This document shows, one piece after another, positions 53,121 through 61,645 of a DNA stretch of 64,000 nucleotides (the first letter of the stretch is position 1; each line of letters begins with the position of its first letter). Made by a program: the position numbers and the translations under genes. This stretch comes from CAYUNA01 sp047629355 (lineage in GTDB: Bacteria > Bacteroidota > Bacteroidia > Chitinophagales > Saprospiraceae), in contig JBLHWU010000001.1 in NCBI GenBank assembly GCA_047629355.1, forward strand, positions 21,889 through 85,888, written 5' to 3'. The notes beneath the pieces are model-generated. The model was not told where the DNA came from, searched no databases, and was given only the letters and a program-made list of their open reading frames with translations.

Positions 53121-54149
53121 ATGTTCCGATTCGAACAACCCGACCACCTCTACGCCGCCATCATTTTACCGATTTTGGTTGTACTTTTTATCATTGCGCT
53201 TCTTGCTCGCAAGCGGTCATTGGCGCGCTTTGGGGAGCATCGTTTGATTGCGCAATTGATGCCGAAGATGTCGCGGTATAAGCATCAAGTGAAATTTATT
53301 TTCATGATATTGGCAATGGCTTTCTTAGTCGTTGGCTGGGCGAATCCACAATGGGGTTCGCGGAAGAAAAAGGTGAAACGCAAAAGTGTGGATGTCTTTA
53401 TTGCGCTGGATATTTCACGGAGTATGATGGCACGGGATATTGCGCCGAATCGAATGGAACGGTCAAAAAAGTTTGCGCAAAACTTGGTCGATGGACTTAA
53501 AGGTGACCGCATTGGGGTGATTATTTTTGCTGGAAATGCTTATTTACAAACACCTTTGACGACGGATTATGCAGCAGCACAATTATTTTTGAGAACAGCG
53601 AATCCAGATATGGCACCGTCGCAAGGAACTGCGATTAGTGATGCGATTGATTTGGCGGAGAATGTGTTTGGTGAAGACAATAAAGCACACAAAGCCCTCG
53701 TCGTTATTACGGATGGTGAAAATCATGATGCGGAAACCTTGGAACGCGCACGGGAAGCGAATGAAAATGGCTTAATGATTTTTTCTGTGGGGGTCGGTAC
53801 AACCAAAGGAGACTTAATTCCCATCAGTTATAATGGGAAGCAGGAATATATCCGCGACAGTCAAACAGGAGAACTGGTTCGTTCGCAATTGAATGAGCAA
53901 ATGTTGCAAGATTTGGCGGATGCAGGAAATGGCAGTTATTTCAACATTCAGCAAGAAGGTGATGTGATTGAAGCTTTGCGGGAACGCATTGATAAATTAG
54001 AGAAACGAGAATTTGAAACCCGTGCTTTTGATGAATATGAAAGCTATTTTCAATACTTTTTAGCGGCGGCATTGCTGTTTTTAATTATTGAATTTATGAT
54101 TTCTTATCGAAAAAATCGGTTTTTAGAAGGGAAAGACTTGTTTGAATGA
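53121..54149 (+). CDS. batB: BatB-type VWA aerotolerance protein
   Basis: A 342-residue membrane protein: N-terminal span (about 11-28) and a second (about 58-76), a VWA domain (about 88-290) with intact MIDAS start FIALDISRSMMARD, GVIIFAGNAYLQTPLT and VVITDGENHD, and a C-terminal span (about 312-330). This is the BatA/BatB layout of the Bacteroidota aerotolerance operon; the order batB-batC-batD here and the length favour BatB. batA, usually directly upstream, is absent: the upstream gene is pdxJ beyond a 600-base repeat region. MoxR and DUF58 genes of the usual operon are also not in view. Confidence 0.85.
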   Translation: MFRFEQPDHLYAAIILPILVVLFIIALLARKRSLARFGEHRLIAQLMPKMSRYKHQVKFIFMILAMAFLVVGWANPQWGSRKKKVKRKSVDVFIALDISRSMMARDIAPNRMERSKKFAQNLVDGLKGDRIGVIIFAGNAYLQTPLTTDYAAAQLFLRTANPDMAPSQGTAISDAIDLAENVFGEDNKAHKALVVITDGENHDAETLERAREANENGLMIFSVGVGTTKGDLIPISYNGKQEYIRDSQTGELVRSQLNEQMLQDLADAGNGSYFNIQQEGDVIEALRERIDKLEKREFETRAFDEYESYFQYFLAAALLFLIIEFMISYRKNRFLEGKDLFE

Positions 54150-54209
54150 TTAAGGGTTAGGGATTAATTTTTAATGGGAATTCAGTCATTAATTTTAAAA
54201 TTCTACAAA

Positions 54210-54965
54210 ATGAAACATACAATAATTATAGGCTTAGCATTGCTGTTTGTAAACTTAACTTTGCAAGCTCAATCTGCACACAAACTCTTCCGCGATGGTG
54301 ACCAAAGTTACCAAAAGCAAGATTTTTCGGAAGCAGAAATTGACTACCGAAAAGCCTTGGAAAAAGGACCTTCGACCGAGGGAACTTATAATTTAGGAAA
54401 TGCTGTTTATCAACAATCGCGTTATGAAGAAGCGGTAAAATATTATCAAGAAGCGGCGGTACGAGCGACCGATAAAGAGACGAAATCAAGGGCATTTCAC
54501 AATTTGGGCAACAGCTATTATCAGCAACAGGATTTTCAAAAAAGTGTAGATGCTTATAAAAATGCGTTGCGGATGAATTCGAAAGATATTGATACGAAAA
54601 AGAACCTTTCGATGGCGACGCAGCAATTGCAAATGCAACAACAGCAACAAGAGCAACAAAATCAAGAAGACCAGGAGAACGACAAGAAAAAAGACAGCGA
54701 GAATAACGAAAATAAAGACCAAGAAAAACAGGAAGGAGAGGAGGAACAAGAACCTAAAGAGGAACCGCAGTCAGAGGAAGAACAAGAGCAGAAAAATCAG
54801 GAAGAACAACAGGAACAAAAACCTGGACAAGAAATGCAGGAGAAGGATTTGACGCTACAAGAGGCGAAAGAATTATTAGAAATTATGGACCAAGAGGAAC
54901 AGAAAGTACAGCAAAGATTGCGGAAAGCGAATGTGAAGAAATCGAAATCGACTAAGGAATGGTAA
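54210..54965 (+). CDS. batC: BatC-type TPR protein
   Basis: A 251-residue exported protein with a signal peptide (MKHTIIIGLALLFVNLTLQAQ), three TPR repeats (about 22-130; KLFRDGDQSYQKQDFSEAEI, YNLGNAVYQQSRYEEAVKYY, HNLGNSYYQQQDFQKSVDAY), a long Gln/Glu/Lys-rich low-complexity stretch (about 145-215) and a coiled C-terminus (EAKELLEIMDQEEQKVQQRL). TPR plus low complexity is the BatC pattern; it probably scaffolds BatA/B/D in the envelope. An in-frame ATG at 54174 would add 12 residues before the signal peptide and is not preferred. Confidence 0.85.
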   Translation: MKHTIIIGLALLFVNLTLQAQSAHKLFRDGDQSYQKQDFSEAEIDYRKALEKGPSTEGTYNLGNAVYQQSRYEEAVKYYQEAAVRATDKETKSRAFHNLGNSYYQQQDFQKSVDAYKNALRMNSKDIDTKKNLSMATQQLQMQQQQQEQQNQEDQENDKKKDSENNENKDQEKQEGEEEQEPKEEPQSEEEQEQKNQEEQQEQKPGQEMQEKDLTLQEAKELLEIMDQEEQKVQQRLRKANVKKSKSTKEW

Positions 54966-55034
54966 AGTCAATTTGCAATGAGCAATGAGCAATTTTCTAG
55001 GTGGATACTTTTTAATTTAAAAAACTTCAATGTT

Positions 55035-55595
55035 ATGAAAAAAATGATGATTTTTGGTATGCTTATTTTGTTGAACTTTAGTTTGCAGGCGCAGGATGAG
55101 AGTCCTAAATTTACGGTTGATATTAGCATGGATTCTATTTTGATGGGGAATCATTTTGAGGTAAAATATACGTTGGAAAACGGGAGCGTTGATAATTTTG
55201 ACGCGCCTAATTTTGAAAACTTCAACGTTGTAGGTGGCCCGAATACTTCAACGAGTATGAGTTTTATGAATGGCGCGATGTCGCAGTCAATTTCTTATAC
55301 TTATTATTTGGAACCAAAAGATATTGGAAGTTTTTACATCCAACCTGCGAGTGTGGAAACGAAGGGGGAGATTTTGGAAACGATGCCGATGGAAGTTCTA
55401 GTTGTACCTAATCCTGACGGCATTACGCAGACCCCGAAGCAACGAAACAATCCACAGAATTCCTTTTTTAATGACTTTTGGGATATGCAGCAGCCTAATT
55501 TTGAACGGATGTTTCCAGAAGAAATGATGCCTAAGATTATGCCGCCGCAAAAGGAAGAACCGAAGAAAAAGAAGCGGAAGACGGTTAAAATTTAA
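55035..55595 (+). CDS. Short BatD-like protein (N-terminal domain only)
   Basis: A 186-residue exported protein with a signal peptide (MKKMMIFGMLILLNFSLQAQ). The mature part is a single BatD-type Ig-like domain: FTVDISMDSILMGNHFEVKY, NFDAPNFENFNVVGGPNTS, SYTYYLEPKDIGSFYIQPA. It ends in a Pro/Lys tail (PPQKEEPKKKKRKTVKI). Typical BatD proteins are about 550-600 residues with repeated domains and a C-terminal membrane span; this one has neither. The tail ends cleanly in TAA without a downstream in-frame remnant, so it looks like a genuine short form and not a fresh truncation. It completes the batB-batC group. Confidence 0.75.
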   Translation: MKKMMIFGMLILLNFSLQAQDESPKFTVDISMDSILMGNHFEVKYTLENGSVDNFDAPNFENFNVVGGPNTSTSMSFMNGAMSQSISYTYYLEPKDIGSFYIQPASVETKGEILETMPMEVLVVPNPDGITQTPKQRNNPQNSFFNDFWDMQQPNFERMFPEEMMPKIMPPQKEEPKKKKRKTVKI

Positions 55596-55611
55596 GGAAA
55601 GATAAAGTAAT

Positions 55612-55715
55612 AAGACACTGTAACAAAAGTGGCTTAAAAAATTGAGAAGCGAGAAAATCGTAAGGTTTTCGAGCTTCATAAAAACACACTGCGCGCTGCC
55701 TGCGGCAGCGCGATA
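55612..55715. mobile_element. Three-hairpin element, right-truncated copy D
   Basis: Contains hairpin 1 (55645-55676) and a perfect hairpin 2, GCGCGCTGCC-TG-CGGCAGCGCG (55691-55712). Hairpin 3 and the right end are missing; the RND pump stop codon follows at 55720. It lies between convergent genes. Confidence 0.65.
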
Positions 55716-55719
55716 TATA

Positions 55720-58700
55720 TTATTCCTCCAACTCAATTTCTTTTTTATTCGAAAGCCCCGTCCACTGCAAGAAATTTTCCATCAAAAAGTAAAAAACGGG
55801 CACAACAACTAAGGATAAAAACATCGAACTGGTCAAGCCGCCAATCAATGCCCAAGCTAAACCATTTTTCCATTCCGCACCTGCACCTGTCGCAATTCCG
55901 ATTGGAATCAAACCGATAATCATTGAAATATTGGTCATTAAAACGGGACGCAATCGCAGTCGAGTCGCCTCAATTAATGCCTCGCGCACAGCTTTTCCTT
56001 GCTTTTGTAATTCTACGGTGAAATCGACAACAAGAATTGCATTTTTTGCCACCAAGCCAATCAACATCATCATTCCCGTAATGGAAAACAAGCTAATCAC
56101 ACCGCCCGTTAAGCCCAAAGCTAAAAATGCTCCAATCACTGCCAACGGAATCGTAATCAAAACTACAAACGGATAAGCAAAAGAATCGTACAAGGCTACC
56201 ATGATAAAATATAGGAGTAAAATCGAGGCGATACCTGCATATTTCATGTTGCCAAACCCTTGCGTTTCTCGTTTTTGCGCGCCTTCATAAATGATTTCTG
56301 CGCCTGAAGGTAAGGTCAATTTTTCAACTTCTGCAACCATTTCCGCACTCACATCTCCAAACGGACGTCCGACAATTTGCGCTTCCACGACGACGGTTGG
56401 CGTTCTGTTTACGCGATACAATTCCGATGCGCCTTCTTTTTCTTTGATTTCAGCAAATTGATAAAGGTAAATCCGCTCGCCTTTTGGTGTCAAAAAACTC
56501 AACTCCATCAGGTCTTCTAAATTTTTTCTATCATTGGCATCCAAACGAATATTGATATCGTAATCGGTTTGATTGTCTCGAAATTTATTATCCACATTTC
56601 CCGAAAGAGCGGTTCGTAAAATAATGGCAACTTGTGCCGTTGAAATGCCCAAAGCATCAATTTTTTCTCTATTAATTTCAATATTAACTTCGCGAGAACC
56701 ACCTTCAAAGGAGGTTTCTAATTCTACCACACCTTTTATATCTGTCAAGCCTCTTTTCAAATCATTGGCAAAAACTTTCAGCGAATCAAAATCTGGCCCG
56801 AGTATCAATACTTGAATTGGGGCACGGTCAGCGAAACCCAGAATATTGATAGAAACGGGTTTTATTTTCGCGCCGATAATATTTCGTTCGAGTTCATTTT
56901 TGACTTGTCGGGCAATGAGGTCAGTCGGTAAGTCACGGAAATTTTTGTCATTCAAAATGATGTTTAACTCCGCTAAATATGCCGTACTTCGAGCATCCCG
57001 ATTGTTTCCCGCAATGCCGACGGTCGTAAAAACAGACTCCACTTCTGGGCGATTTTTAATAATCATCTCCGCCTGGTGTGCGACGTAATTGGTTTCTTTT
57101 AAAGTGGCTTCTTTGGGCAATTCTAAATTTATCAAAAACTCTCCCCTGTCCCCTGCCGCTAAAAAATCAACGCCAATAAAGCCAGCAGGAATTAGCCAAA
57201 CGGCAAAAAACAACATGCCGCCCGTTGCTAATATTGTAATTATTTTATTCGATAATGCCCAACTCAACAAGGTCGTCACGCCTTCCGAAATACCATTAAT
57301 CATTCTATCAAAAACATCAATAATTATTTTCAAAACAGGGTTACTGTCAAAACTTTCAATCTTCGCGACTCGTGACGACAGCAAGGGAACAACCGTAAAG
57401 GCGACCAATGTACTAATCAAAACCGCTATCGCAATCGTCATCGCAAACTGTGTCAGCAAACTTGTTACCAAGCCACCAACCAACGTAATTGGAATAAAAA
57501 CCATTACTAAAGTTAAAGTCGTCGCCACCAAGGTCAAGCCCAATTCTTTGGTTGCATCATACGCCGCTTGGACTCTGTTTTTGCCCATTTCGAGGTGACG
57601 ATAGACATTTTCAATGACGACAATTGCATCATCTACCAAGGTTCCGACTGCGAGGGTCAAGCCCAAAAGCGACATCAAATTATAAGTGTAACCGAGCAGA
57701 TACATCACCGTCAGCGTCGCCACCAAAGATAGCGGGACCACCAACATAATGATGAGCGAATTTCTGATACTTTTTAAAAATACAAACATCACCATTGCTA
57801 CCAAAATAATCGCTAAAATTAAATCATCAAAAACGCCATTTGCGGCTTCGAGCGTAAATTGAGAGGTATCTTGAATGATGTCAATTTTCAAATTTTGTTC
57901 CGCATAACTCTTTTCCAAATTATCCAAAACTGCGCGAACTTCTGCACTCATATTCACGGCATTGGCGTCAGATTGCTTGTTGATGGTCAAACCAAGAGCT
58001 TCTTTTCCGTTGGCACGGACGAGAATTTCAAGATCTTTATTGGTATCAATAACGTCGGCGATGTCTTCTAATTTGACAACTGTTCCGTCAGGAAGAGTGC
58101 TGACAACAACCTTATTTAATTGCTTAATGGTCGTAATTTTTCCAGCAAAACGAACGAGAATTTGAGTTTCTTCTCCCTTCAATTTACCAGCAGGCAATTC
58201 CACATTTGCCATTTTAATGGCTTCCAACACTTGGTAAATAGAAACGGTATAAGTTTCTAATTTCTTACGAATCAAGTTGACTTGAATCTCTCTTTGCACA
58301 CCACCTAAAGACTTAATTTGAGCAACACCATCCAATCGGGCAAGGGCGGGTTCAATATTATTTTCAACCAATTCATTGAATTCTACTGGCGGTAAACTGG
58401 AATACAAAGCCAATTTCATCACTGGCAAATCATCAAACGCAAATTTTCCAATATTTGGTGGACGCATTTCTTTTGGAAATTGCTCCATATTTTGCGTAAT
58501 CTTCTTTTGAATGCTGTTTTCTACCAAATCAGGATTCGCATCCCCTTCTAATTCTACTTTAAAAACGCAATAATTTTCATTGGAAATGGCAAACAACGTT
58601 TTGATACCTGAAACCCCCGCGATGATATTTTCCACTTTTTTCACTACTGCCGTCTCTACTTCAATTGGCGATGCACCTGGATATACCGCGATAATCGTTA

Positions 58701-58833
58701 TGACGGGCACATTAAAATTCGGCAAGAGTTCATAACTCATCAATCGGCTGGAAAATAAACCAGCTATGGTCAAAATAGCGAAAACCACGATGACCAATGA
58801 TGGGCGTTTGATGGATAGTGAAATTAATTTCAT
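55720..58833 (-). CDS. RND-family efflux permease (HAE1/AcrB-like)
   Basis: A 1037-residue inner-membrane proton-driven transporter with the twelve-span, two-loop RND architecture. Visible: first span after IKRPSLVIVVFAILTIAG, porter-domain PNFNVPVITIIAVYPGASP, and the proton-relay Asp pair in span 4 (GTLVDDAIVVIENVYRHLEMG), then the second-half mirror (GMMMLIGLVAKNAILVVDF). Length is normal. No membrane-fusion or TolC-like gene is adjacent: upstream is a 640-base repeat region, downstream batD. It may be a partner for components elsewhere or an orphan. The heptamer repeat 58838-58872 lies immediately before its start. Confidence 0.92.
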   Translation of the reverse strand: MKLISLSIKRPSLVIVVFAILTIAGLFSSRLMSYELLPNFNVPVITIIAVYPGASPIEVETAVVKKVENIIAGVSGIKTLFAISNENYCVFKVELEGDANPDLVENSIQKKITQNMEQFPKEMRPPNIGKFAFDDLPVMKLALYSSLPPVEFNELVENNIEPALARLDGVAQIKSLGGVQREIQVNLIRKKLETYTVSIYQVLEAIKMANVELPAGKLKGEETQILVRFAGKITTIKQLNKVVVSTLPDGTVVKLEDIADVIDTNKDLEILVRANGKEALGLTINKQSDANAVNMSAEVRAVLDNLEKSYAEQNLKIDIIQDTSQFTLEAANGVFDDLILAIILVAMVMFVFLKSIRNSLIIMLVVPLSLVATLTVMYLLGYTYNLMSLLGLTLAVGTLVDDAIVVIENVYRHLEMGKNRVQAAYDATKELGLTLVATTLTLVMVFIPITLVGGLVTSLLTQFAMTIAIAVLISTLVAFTVVPLLSSRVAKIESFDSNPVLKIIIDVFDRMINGISEGVTTLLSWALSNKIITILATGGMLFFAVWLIPAGFIGVDFLAAGDRGEFLINLELPKEATLKETNYVAHQAEMIIKNRPEVESVFTTVGIAGNNRDARSTAYLAELNIILNDKNFRDLPTDLIARQVKNELERNIIGAKIKPVSINILGFADRAPIQVLILGPDFDSLKVFANDLKRGLTDIKGVVELETSFEGGSREVNIEINREKIDALGISTAQVAIILRTALSGNVDNKFRDNQTDYDINIRLDANDRKNLEDLMELSFLTPKGERIYLYQFAEIKEKEGASELYRVNRTPTVVVEAQIVGRPFGDVSAEMVAEVEKLTLPSGAEIIYEGAQKRETQGFGNMKYAGIASILLLYFIMVALYDSFAYPFVVLITIPLAVIGAFLALGLTGGVISLFSITGMMMLIGLVAKNAILVVDFTVELQKQGKAVREALIEATRLRLRPVLMTNISMIIGLIPIGIATGAGAEWKNGLAWALIGGLTSSMFLSLVVVPVFYFLMENFLQWTGLSNKKEIELEE

Positions 58834-58837
58834 TAAC

Positions 58838-58872
58838 GAGTTATGGATTGCGAGTTGCGGGTTGCGAATTGC
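58838..58872. repeat. Heptamer-phased GRGTTRC repeat before the RND gene
   Basis: GAGTTAT, GGATTGC, GAGTTGC, GGGTTGC, GAATTGC in exact 7-base steps, ending 5 bases before the RND ATG on the minus strand. Confidence 0.65.
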
Positions 58873-59183
58873 GCAGACGACGGAAACTCTAAATTTGGGC
58901 GCGAAAATATTTGTTATTGCCGTGGATTTCTAATTTAAATAGAAATCTTTGTGTCATTCCTACAGTTTATTCCTTTTTTAAACGGTTGAGGAGGGGTTTG
59001 TTTCAAATTATTTTATAAAAATGGAATTTGCCGCCTGTTAAGGAACGCGTGGTAATTAATTCGGTAAAATTTTTAGACAAGATTTTTTCGATAGTTTTTC
59101 TTTGTTTGTTTAAATTTAGTATCTAAGAAGCGGATGAATACGAATATTTTTTTTGGGATTAAATGTCGATATTTTACATTCGA

Positions 59184-59366
59184 TACCGTGTAAAGCAAGT
59201 TTTGTTTCGCTTTGAGAAGCGAGAAAATTGTAAGATTTTCGAGATTCATAAAAGATAGTGCGCGTTGCCTGCGGTAATGCAGTTAGGGTTTTTGAGGGAT
59301 AAAAACAGTTTTTGCAAGCCGTTTTATCCCTCAATCTCCCTTTGTCAAAATGCAAATTTACTTTTA
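59184..59366. mobile_element. Three-hairpin element with TACCGTGTAAAG ends (copy E)
   Basis: TACCGTGTAAAGCAAGTTT opens the element and AAATTTACTTTTA closes it (partly decayed). Hairpins 1 (59215-59247), 2 (59260-59280) and 3 (59291-59333) are all present but with more mismatches than in the copies at 44533 and 52713. Confidence 0.7.
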
Positions 59367-59369
59367 AAT

Positions 59370-59416
59370 AAAAAAAGCCTGAACCAGATTAAAATCCGGT
59401 CCAGGCTTTTTATTTT
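59370..59416 (-). terminator. Terminator after the T9SS-tail fragment
   Basis: AAAAAAGCCTGAACC pairs with GGTCCAGGCTTTTT (one mismatch), T runs on both strands. It lies 55 bases downstream of the leftward fragment's stop codon. Confidence 0.8.
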
Positions 59417-59471
59417 ATCAAAAACAGTCAATCAATCAATTAACAAAGAATCAATCAACCAATTCCTAATC

Positions 59472-59820
59472 TTAGTCAATCAAAATCATTTTACCAGTGG
59501 CAAAATTAGCGTCTGTTTTGATAAAATAATACCAAACACCGCTTGAAGTCAAATCTGCACGATTGATTTCAACTTGATTGAAACCTTTTGCAAAATTGTC
59601 TTTAACCATGTGAACTACTCGACCAGAAACGTCACTTACCGTAATTGTTGCCGTAGATGCACTTGGCAAATCGAAACCGATTTGGGTAGCATTTGCAAAT
59701 GGATTTGGTACGTTTTGGTACATTTTGAAAGCAGCAGCAGTTGCTACATTTCCAAATGTCAATTCGATATCTTCCAAATCGCCGTTTGCAGCGTAAGCTT
59801 CAGCAGCAGTGAATCGAGGG
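59472..59820 (-). pseudogene. C-terminal fragment of a T9SS type A cargo protein
   Basis: The last 116 codons of a secreted protein: a linker (FTAAEAYAANGDLEDIELTF) and a type A Por-secretion sorting domain, with MYQNVPNPFANATQIGFDLP, ISDVSG-like VSDVSGRVVHMV, and the final GKMILID. No signal peptide or catalytic part precedes it. The open frame continues upstream to 59876, but that upstream part is the wrong frame of an alkaline phosphatase gene start, so the apparent 134-residue protein is an artefact of a junction near 59815-59826. The tail and its terminator are intact, which suggests that a longer gene once stood here. Confidence 0.75.
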
Positions 59821-59988
59821 TTAATCTGAATAATAATAAACGGAGGAAAGTTGAGCGATTCCCATTCCATCTCCAATTAACAAAATAATATTTTTCGCTA
59901 TAGCTGGTGGTGATACTTTATTTATTTTGGGGCTACAAGAAATAATAAATATCAATAAACAAAAGAAGACTCTATTTAAAATTTTCAT
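59821..59988 (-). pseudogene. N-terminal fragment of an alkaline phosphatase (PhoA-like), truncated
   Basis: An ATG-started frame of 55 codons. It encodes a lipoprotein signal (LLIFIISCSPK, Cys 18) and the opening strand of the alkaline phosphatase fold, AKNIILLIGDGMGIAQLSSV, whose Asp is a metal ligand. The frame then meets TAA (59821-59823) exactly where sequence of a T9SS cargo tail begins in another frame. The remaining 400 or so residues, including the phosphorylated Ser, are absent. A -7 box TAGATTTG lies upstream (60021-60028). It belongs, by position and strand, to the phosphonate-type operon to its right. Confidence 0.8.
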
Positions 59989-60020
59989 AATTCAGTATGT
60001 TTATTTTTTTTTGTAAAATA

Positions 60021-60028
60021 CAAATCTA
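60021..60028 (-). promoter_or_regulatory. Candidate -7 box before the broken phosphatase gene
   Basis: TAGATTTG (minus strand) is an exact TAnnTTTG match, 32 bases before the ATG at 59988. No TTG stands at the ideal -33 distance. Confidence 0.4.
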
Positions 60029-60095
60029 GCAGTTATCGAAGTCAATTTGATCCTCAATTTTCAAATTTACAAAAAATTAATATTGTAGTTTCTTA

Positions 60096-60254
60096 GGAAT
60101 GCGAATAAAATAGATTCAAAATTTTCGGTCGCTTATTTTGTTCTTAGTTTTTGTTTTGAAAGCATAAGTTTATCTGGATAAATGATTGATTTCAAAGGGG
60201 AAAATAAGGACAAAAGTAGTAGTGAAAATTCTGAATCTATTTAGTTCGCATTCC
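60096..60254. mobile_element. GGAATGCG palindromic element, copy 3, on a stop codon
   Basis: 159 bp with perfect GGAATGCG / CGCATTCC ends, flanked by TTA on both sides (60093-60095 and 60255-60257). The right TTA is, on the minus strand, the TAA stop codon of the DUF5690 gene. The interior shares the landmarks of copies 1 and 2 but is more diverged. Confidence 0.75.
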
Positions 60255-61514
60255 TTAGGTCTTTTTTTTATAAAAAAAATAAACATAAGATCCACCGACC
60301 AACACCAACCCGAATAAACATAATAGGTAACTTCCATTCACAAAAAAAGTCAACCAACTTAAATCAGGCTGTCCAAAATTTTTATATAACAATATACTTA
60401 CACTTCCCAAATATCCGAATGCATCAGCTATATATATCAAAAATCCGGCATTTCCCTCCACCTTAAATACCGCAATCATTCTATCAAATAGAATACAATT
60501 AAAAGGTACATAACATACATACAACCCTACTCCAACTATTATCATCCATACTGCAGGATTCAATTGCCCATGGGTAAATAACCAAGTTGCCACCCCAACC
60601 ATAAGGGTACTAAAAAATAACATCCAATGGTAAATCCGAAATGCTTTTTTATTGTCTCTGATAAACATGGTCAACCCTAACGCCAATAAAACTAATACAG
60701 CTATTGGTATTTCGGAAAGCGTAAAAATAGCAGGTGTATTTCCATAACCCAATGCTTCCCAAAGTTCTGCTGCAAAATTATCGCGAAAATCGCGATAAGC
60801 CGTAAGCATCATATAGAATCCTATCAACAATGCAATTCCTAGAAAATATTTTTTTATAAAAGCTACTCGATTCTCGCGTTTCATTGGAATTCGTTTCGTT
60901 TTTTCTGCTTCATCAGCAATAGAAGGAGGAGGGATTTTTTCTAAAAAGTAAGAAAAAATCAATAACGGTAAAAAGAATATTACTCCAACAGCAAAAGGCA
61001 TCCAAAACTCTGAATAGCCCAAATCATCCATCACTATTTTTCCAATTGACTTGACAAAACCTGAGGAGACAATAAAACTAGCACACAATCCTGCCCCTAA
61101 CATTTCTGAAGTACGACGACCTTCTAAATAGGAAAAAACAATTCCCCAAATCAAGCCTAATGGAATGCCATTCAAAAAAAGAAAAATAAACTTGTAGGAA
61201 AGTGGCGCTAAAGCAAATCCTAGAAGTGCTAACTCGGCTGCTAAAATTAAGGTTACTAAAAGTTCGACCCGATTATCTTTCTTAAGCTCTGAAATAATTT
61301 TTATTCCAAAAAACTTAGACAACATATAGCCCAATACTTGAGAGATAATGAGCAAAATTTTATAGTCCATTCCCCACATTTCTAATCCTTCAAATGTTGC
61401 GACGGTAAAGGGTTTACGATACGCATACATACAAAAATAGGTACCAAATGCCATCGTCATCGCGTAGGCCATGAAGATGTAATCAGATTGTTTTTTGAGC
61501 CAATTTCTTATCAT
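60255..61514 (-). CDS. DUF5690-family MFS-like transporter
   Basis: A 419-residue polytopic membrane protein with twelve predicted spans, starting MIRNWLKKQSDYIFMAYAMT. GTYFCMYAYRKPFTVATFEG and FLFLNGIPLGLIWGIVFSYLEGRR resemble the sugar-phosphate/organophosphate antiporter branch of the MFS; the protein fits the Bacteroidota DUF5690 family. In this operon it stands with a Phn-HD oxygenase and phosphatases, so transport of a phosphonate, phosphate ester or liberated product is likely. The substrate is inferred. Its TAA stop coincides with the edge of a GGAATGCG element. A small hairpin (TGCCTACCATTTCATGGTAGGC-type, 61529-61551) lies 15 bases before its start. Confidence 0.8.
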   Translation of the reverse strand: MIRNWLKKQSDYIFMAYAMTMAFGTYFCMYAYRKPFTVATFEGLEMWGMDYKILLIISQVLGYMLSKFFGIKIISELKKDNRVELLVTLILAAELALLGFALAPLSYKFIFLFLNGIPLGLIWGIVFSYLEGRRTSEMLGAGLCASFIVSSGFVKSIGKIVMDDLGYSEFWMPFAVGVIFFLPLLIFSYFLEKIPPPSIADEAEKTKRIPMKRENRVAFIKKYFLGIALLIGFYMMLTAYRDFRDNFAAELWEALGYGNTPAIFTLSEIPIAVLVLLALGLTMFIRDNKKAFRIYHWMLFFSTLMVGVATWLFTHGQLNPAVWMIIVGVGLYVCYVPFNCILFDRMIAVFKVEGNAGFLIYIADAFGYLGSVSILLYKNFGQPDLSWLTFFVNGSYLLCLFGLVLVGGSYVYFFYKKKT

Positions 61515-61528
61515 AAGAGATTAAAAAT

Positions 61529-61551
61529 CTGCCTACCATTTCATGGTAGGC
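61529..61551. repeat. Hairpin in the operon spacer
   Basis: GCCTACCAT pairs with ATGGTAGGC around a 3-base loop, between the phosphonatase-like and DUF5690 genes. Possible RNA-processing stem; no T run follows on the minus strand. Confidence 0.5.
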
Positions 61552-61645
61552 GATTAACTAATATTGTACTAAACTGAATGAAAAGTATTTTTAAAACAAA
61601 AGTTCAAGTCACTATTATGAACTTAATATAAAGCTTGTTGAAAAT

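Larger units (their letters stand above)
58873..59471. other. Gap with repeat elements, no gene
   Basis: No supported coding sequence. It carries a solo GGAACGCG end after TAA (59039-59049), a three-hairpin element (59184-59366) and a terminator (59370-59416). A minus-strand frame at 59116-59355 translates the element and is not a gene. Confidence 0.6.

Noticed and set aside
57089..57598. A 169-residue plus-strand frame opposite the RND gene
   Set aside because: An antisense shadow of a long, well-supported coding sequence.
59116..59355. A 79-residue minus-strand frame
   Set aside because: It translates the three-hairpin element at 59184-59366; similar frames arise in other copies of the element.
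59472..59876. A 134-residue T9SS protein as an intact gene
   Set aside because: Its first 17 residues are the wrong frame of an alkaline phosphatase start; only the tail is meaningful.
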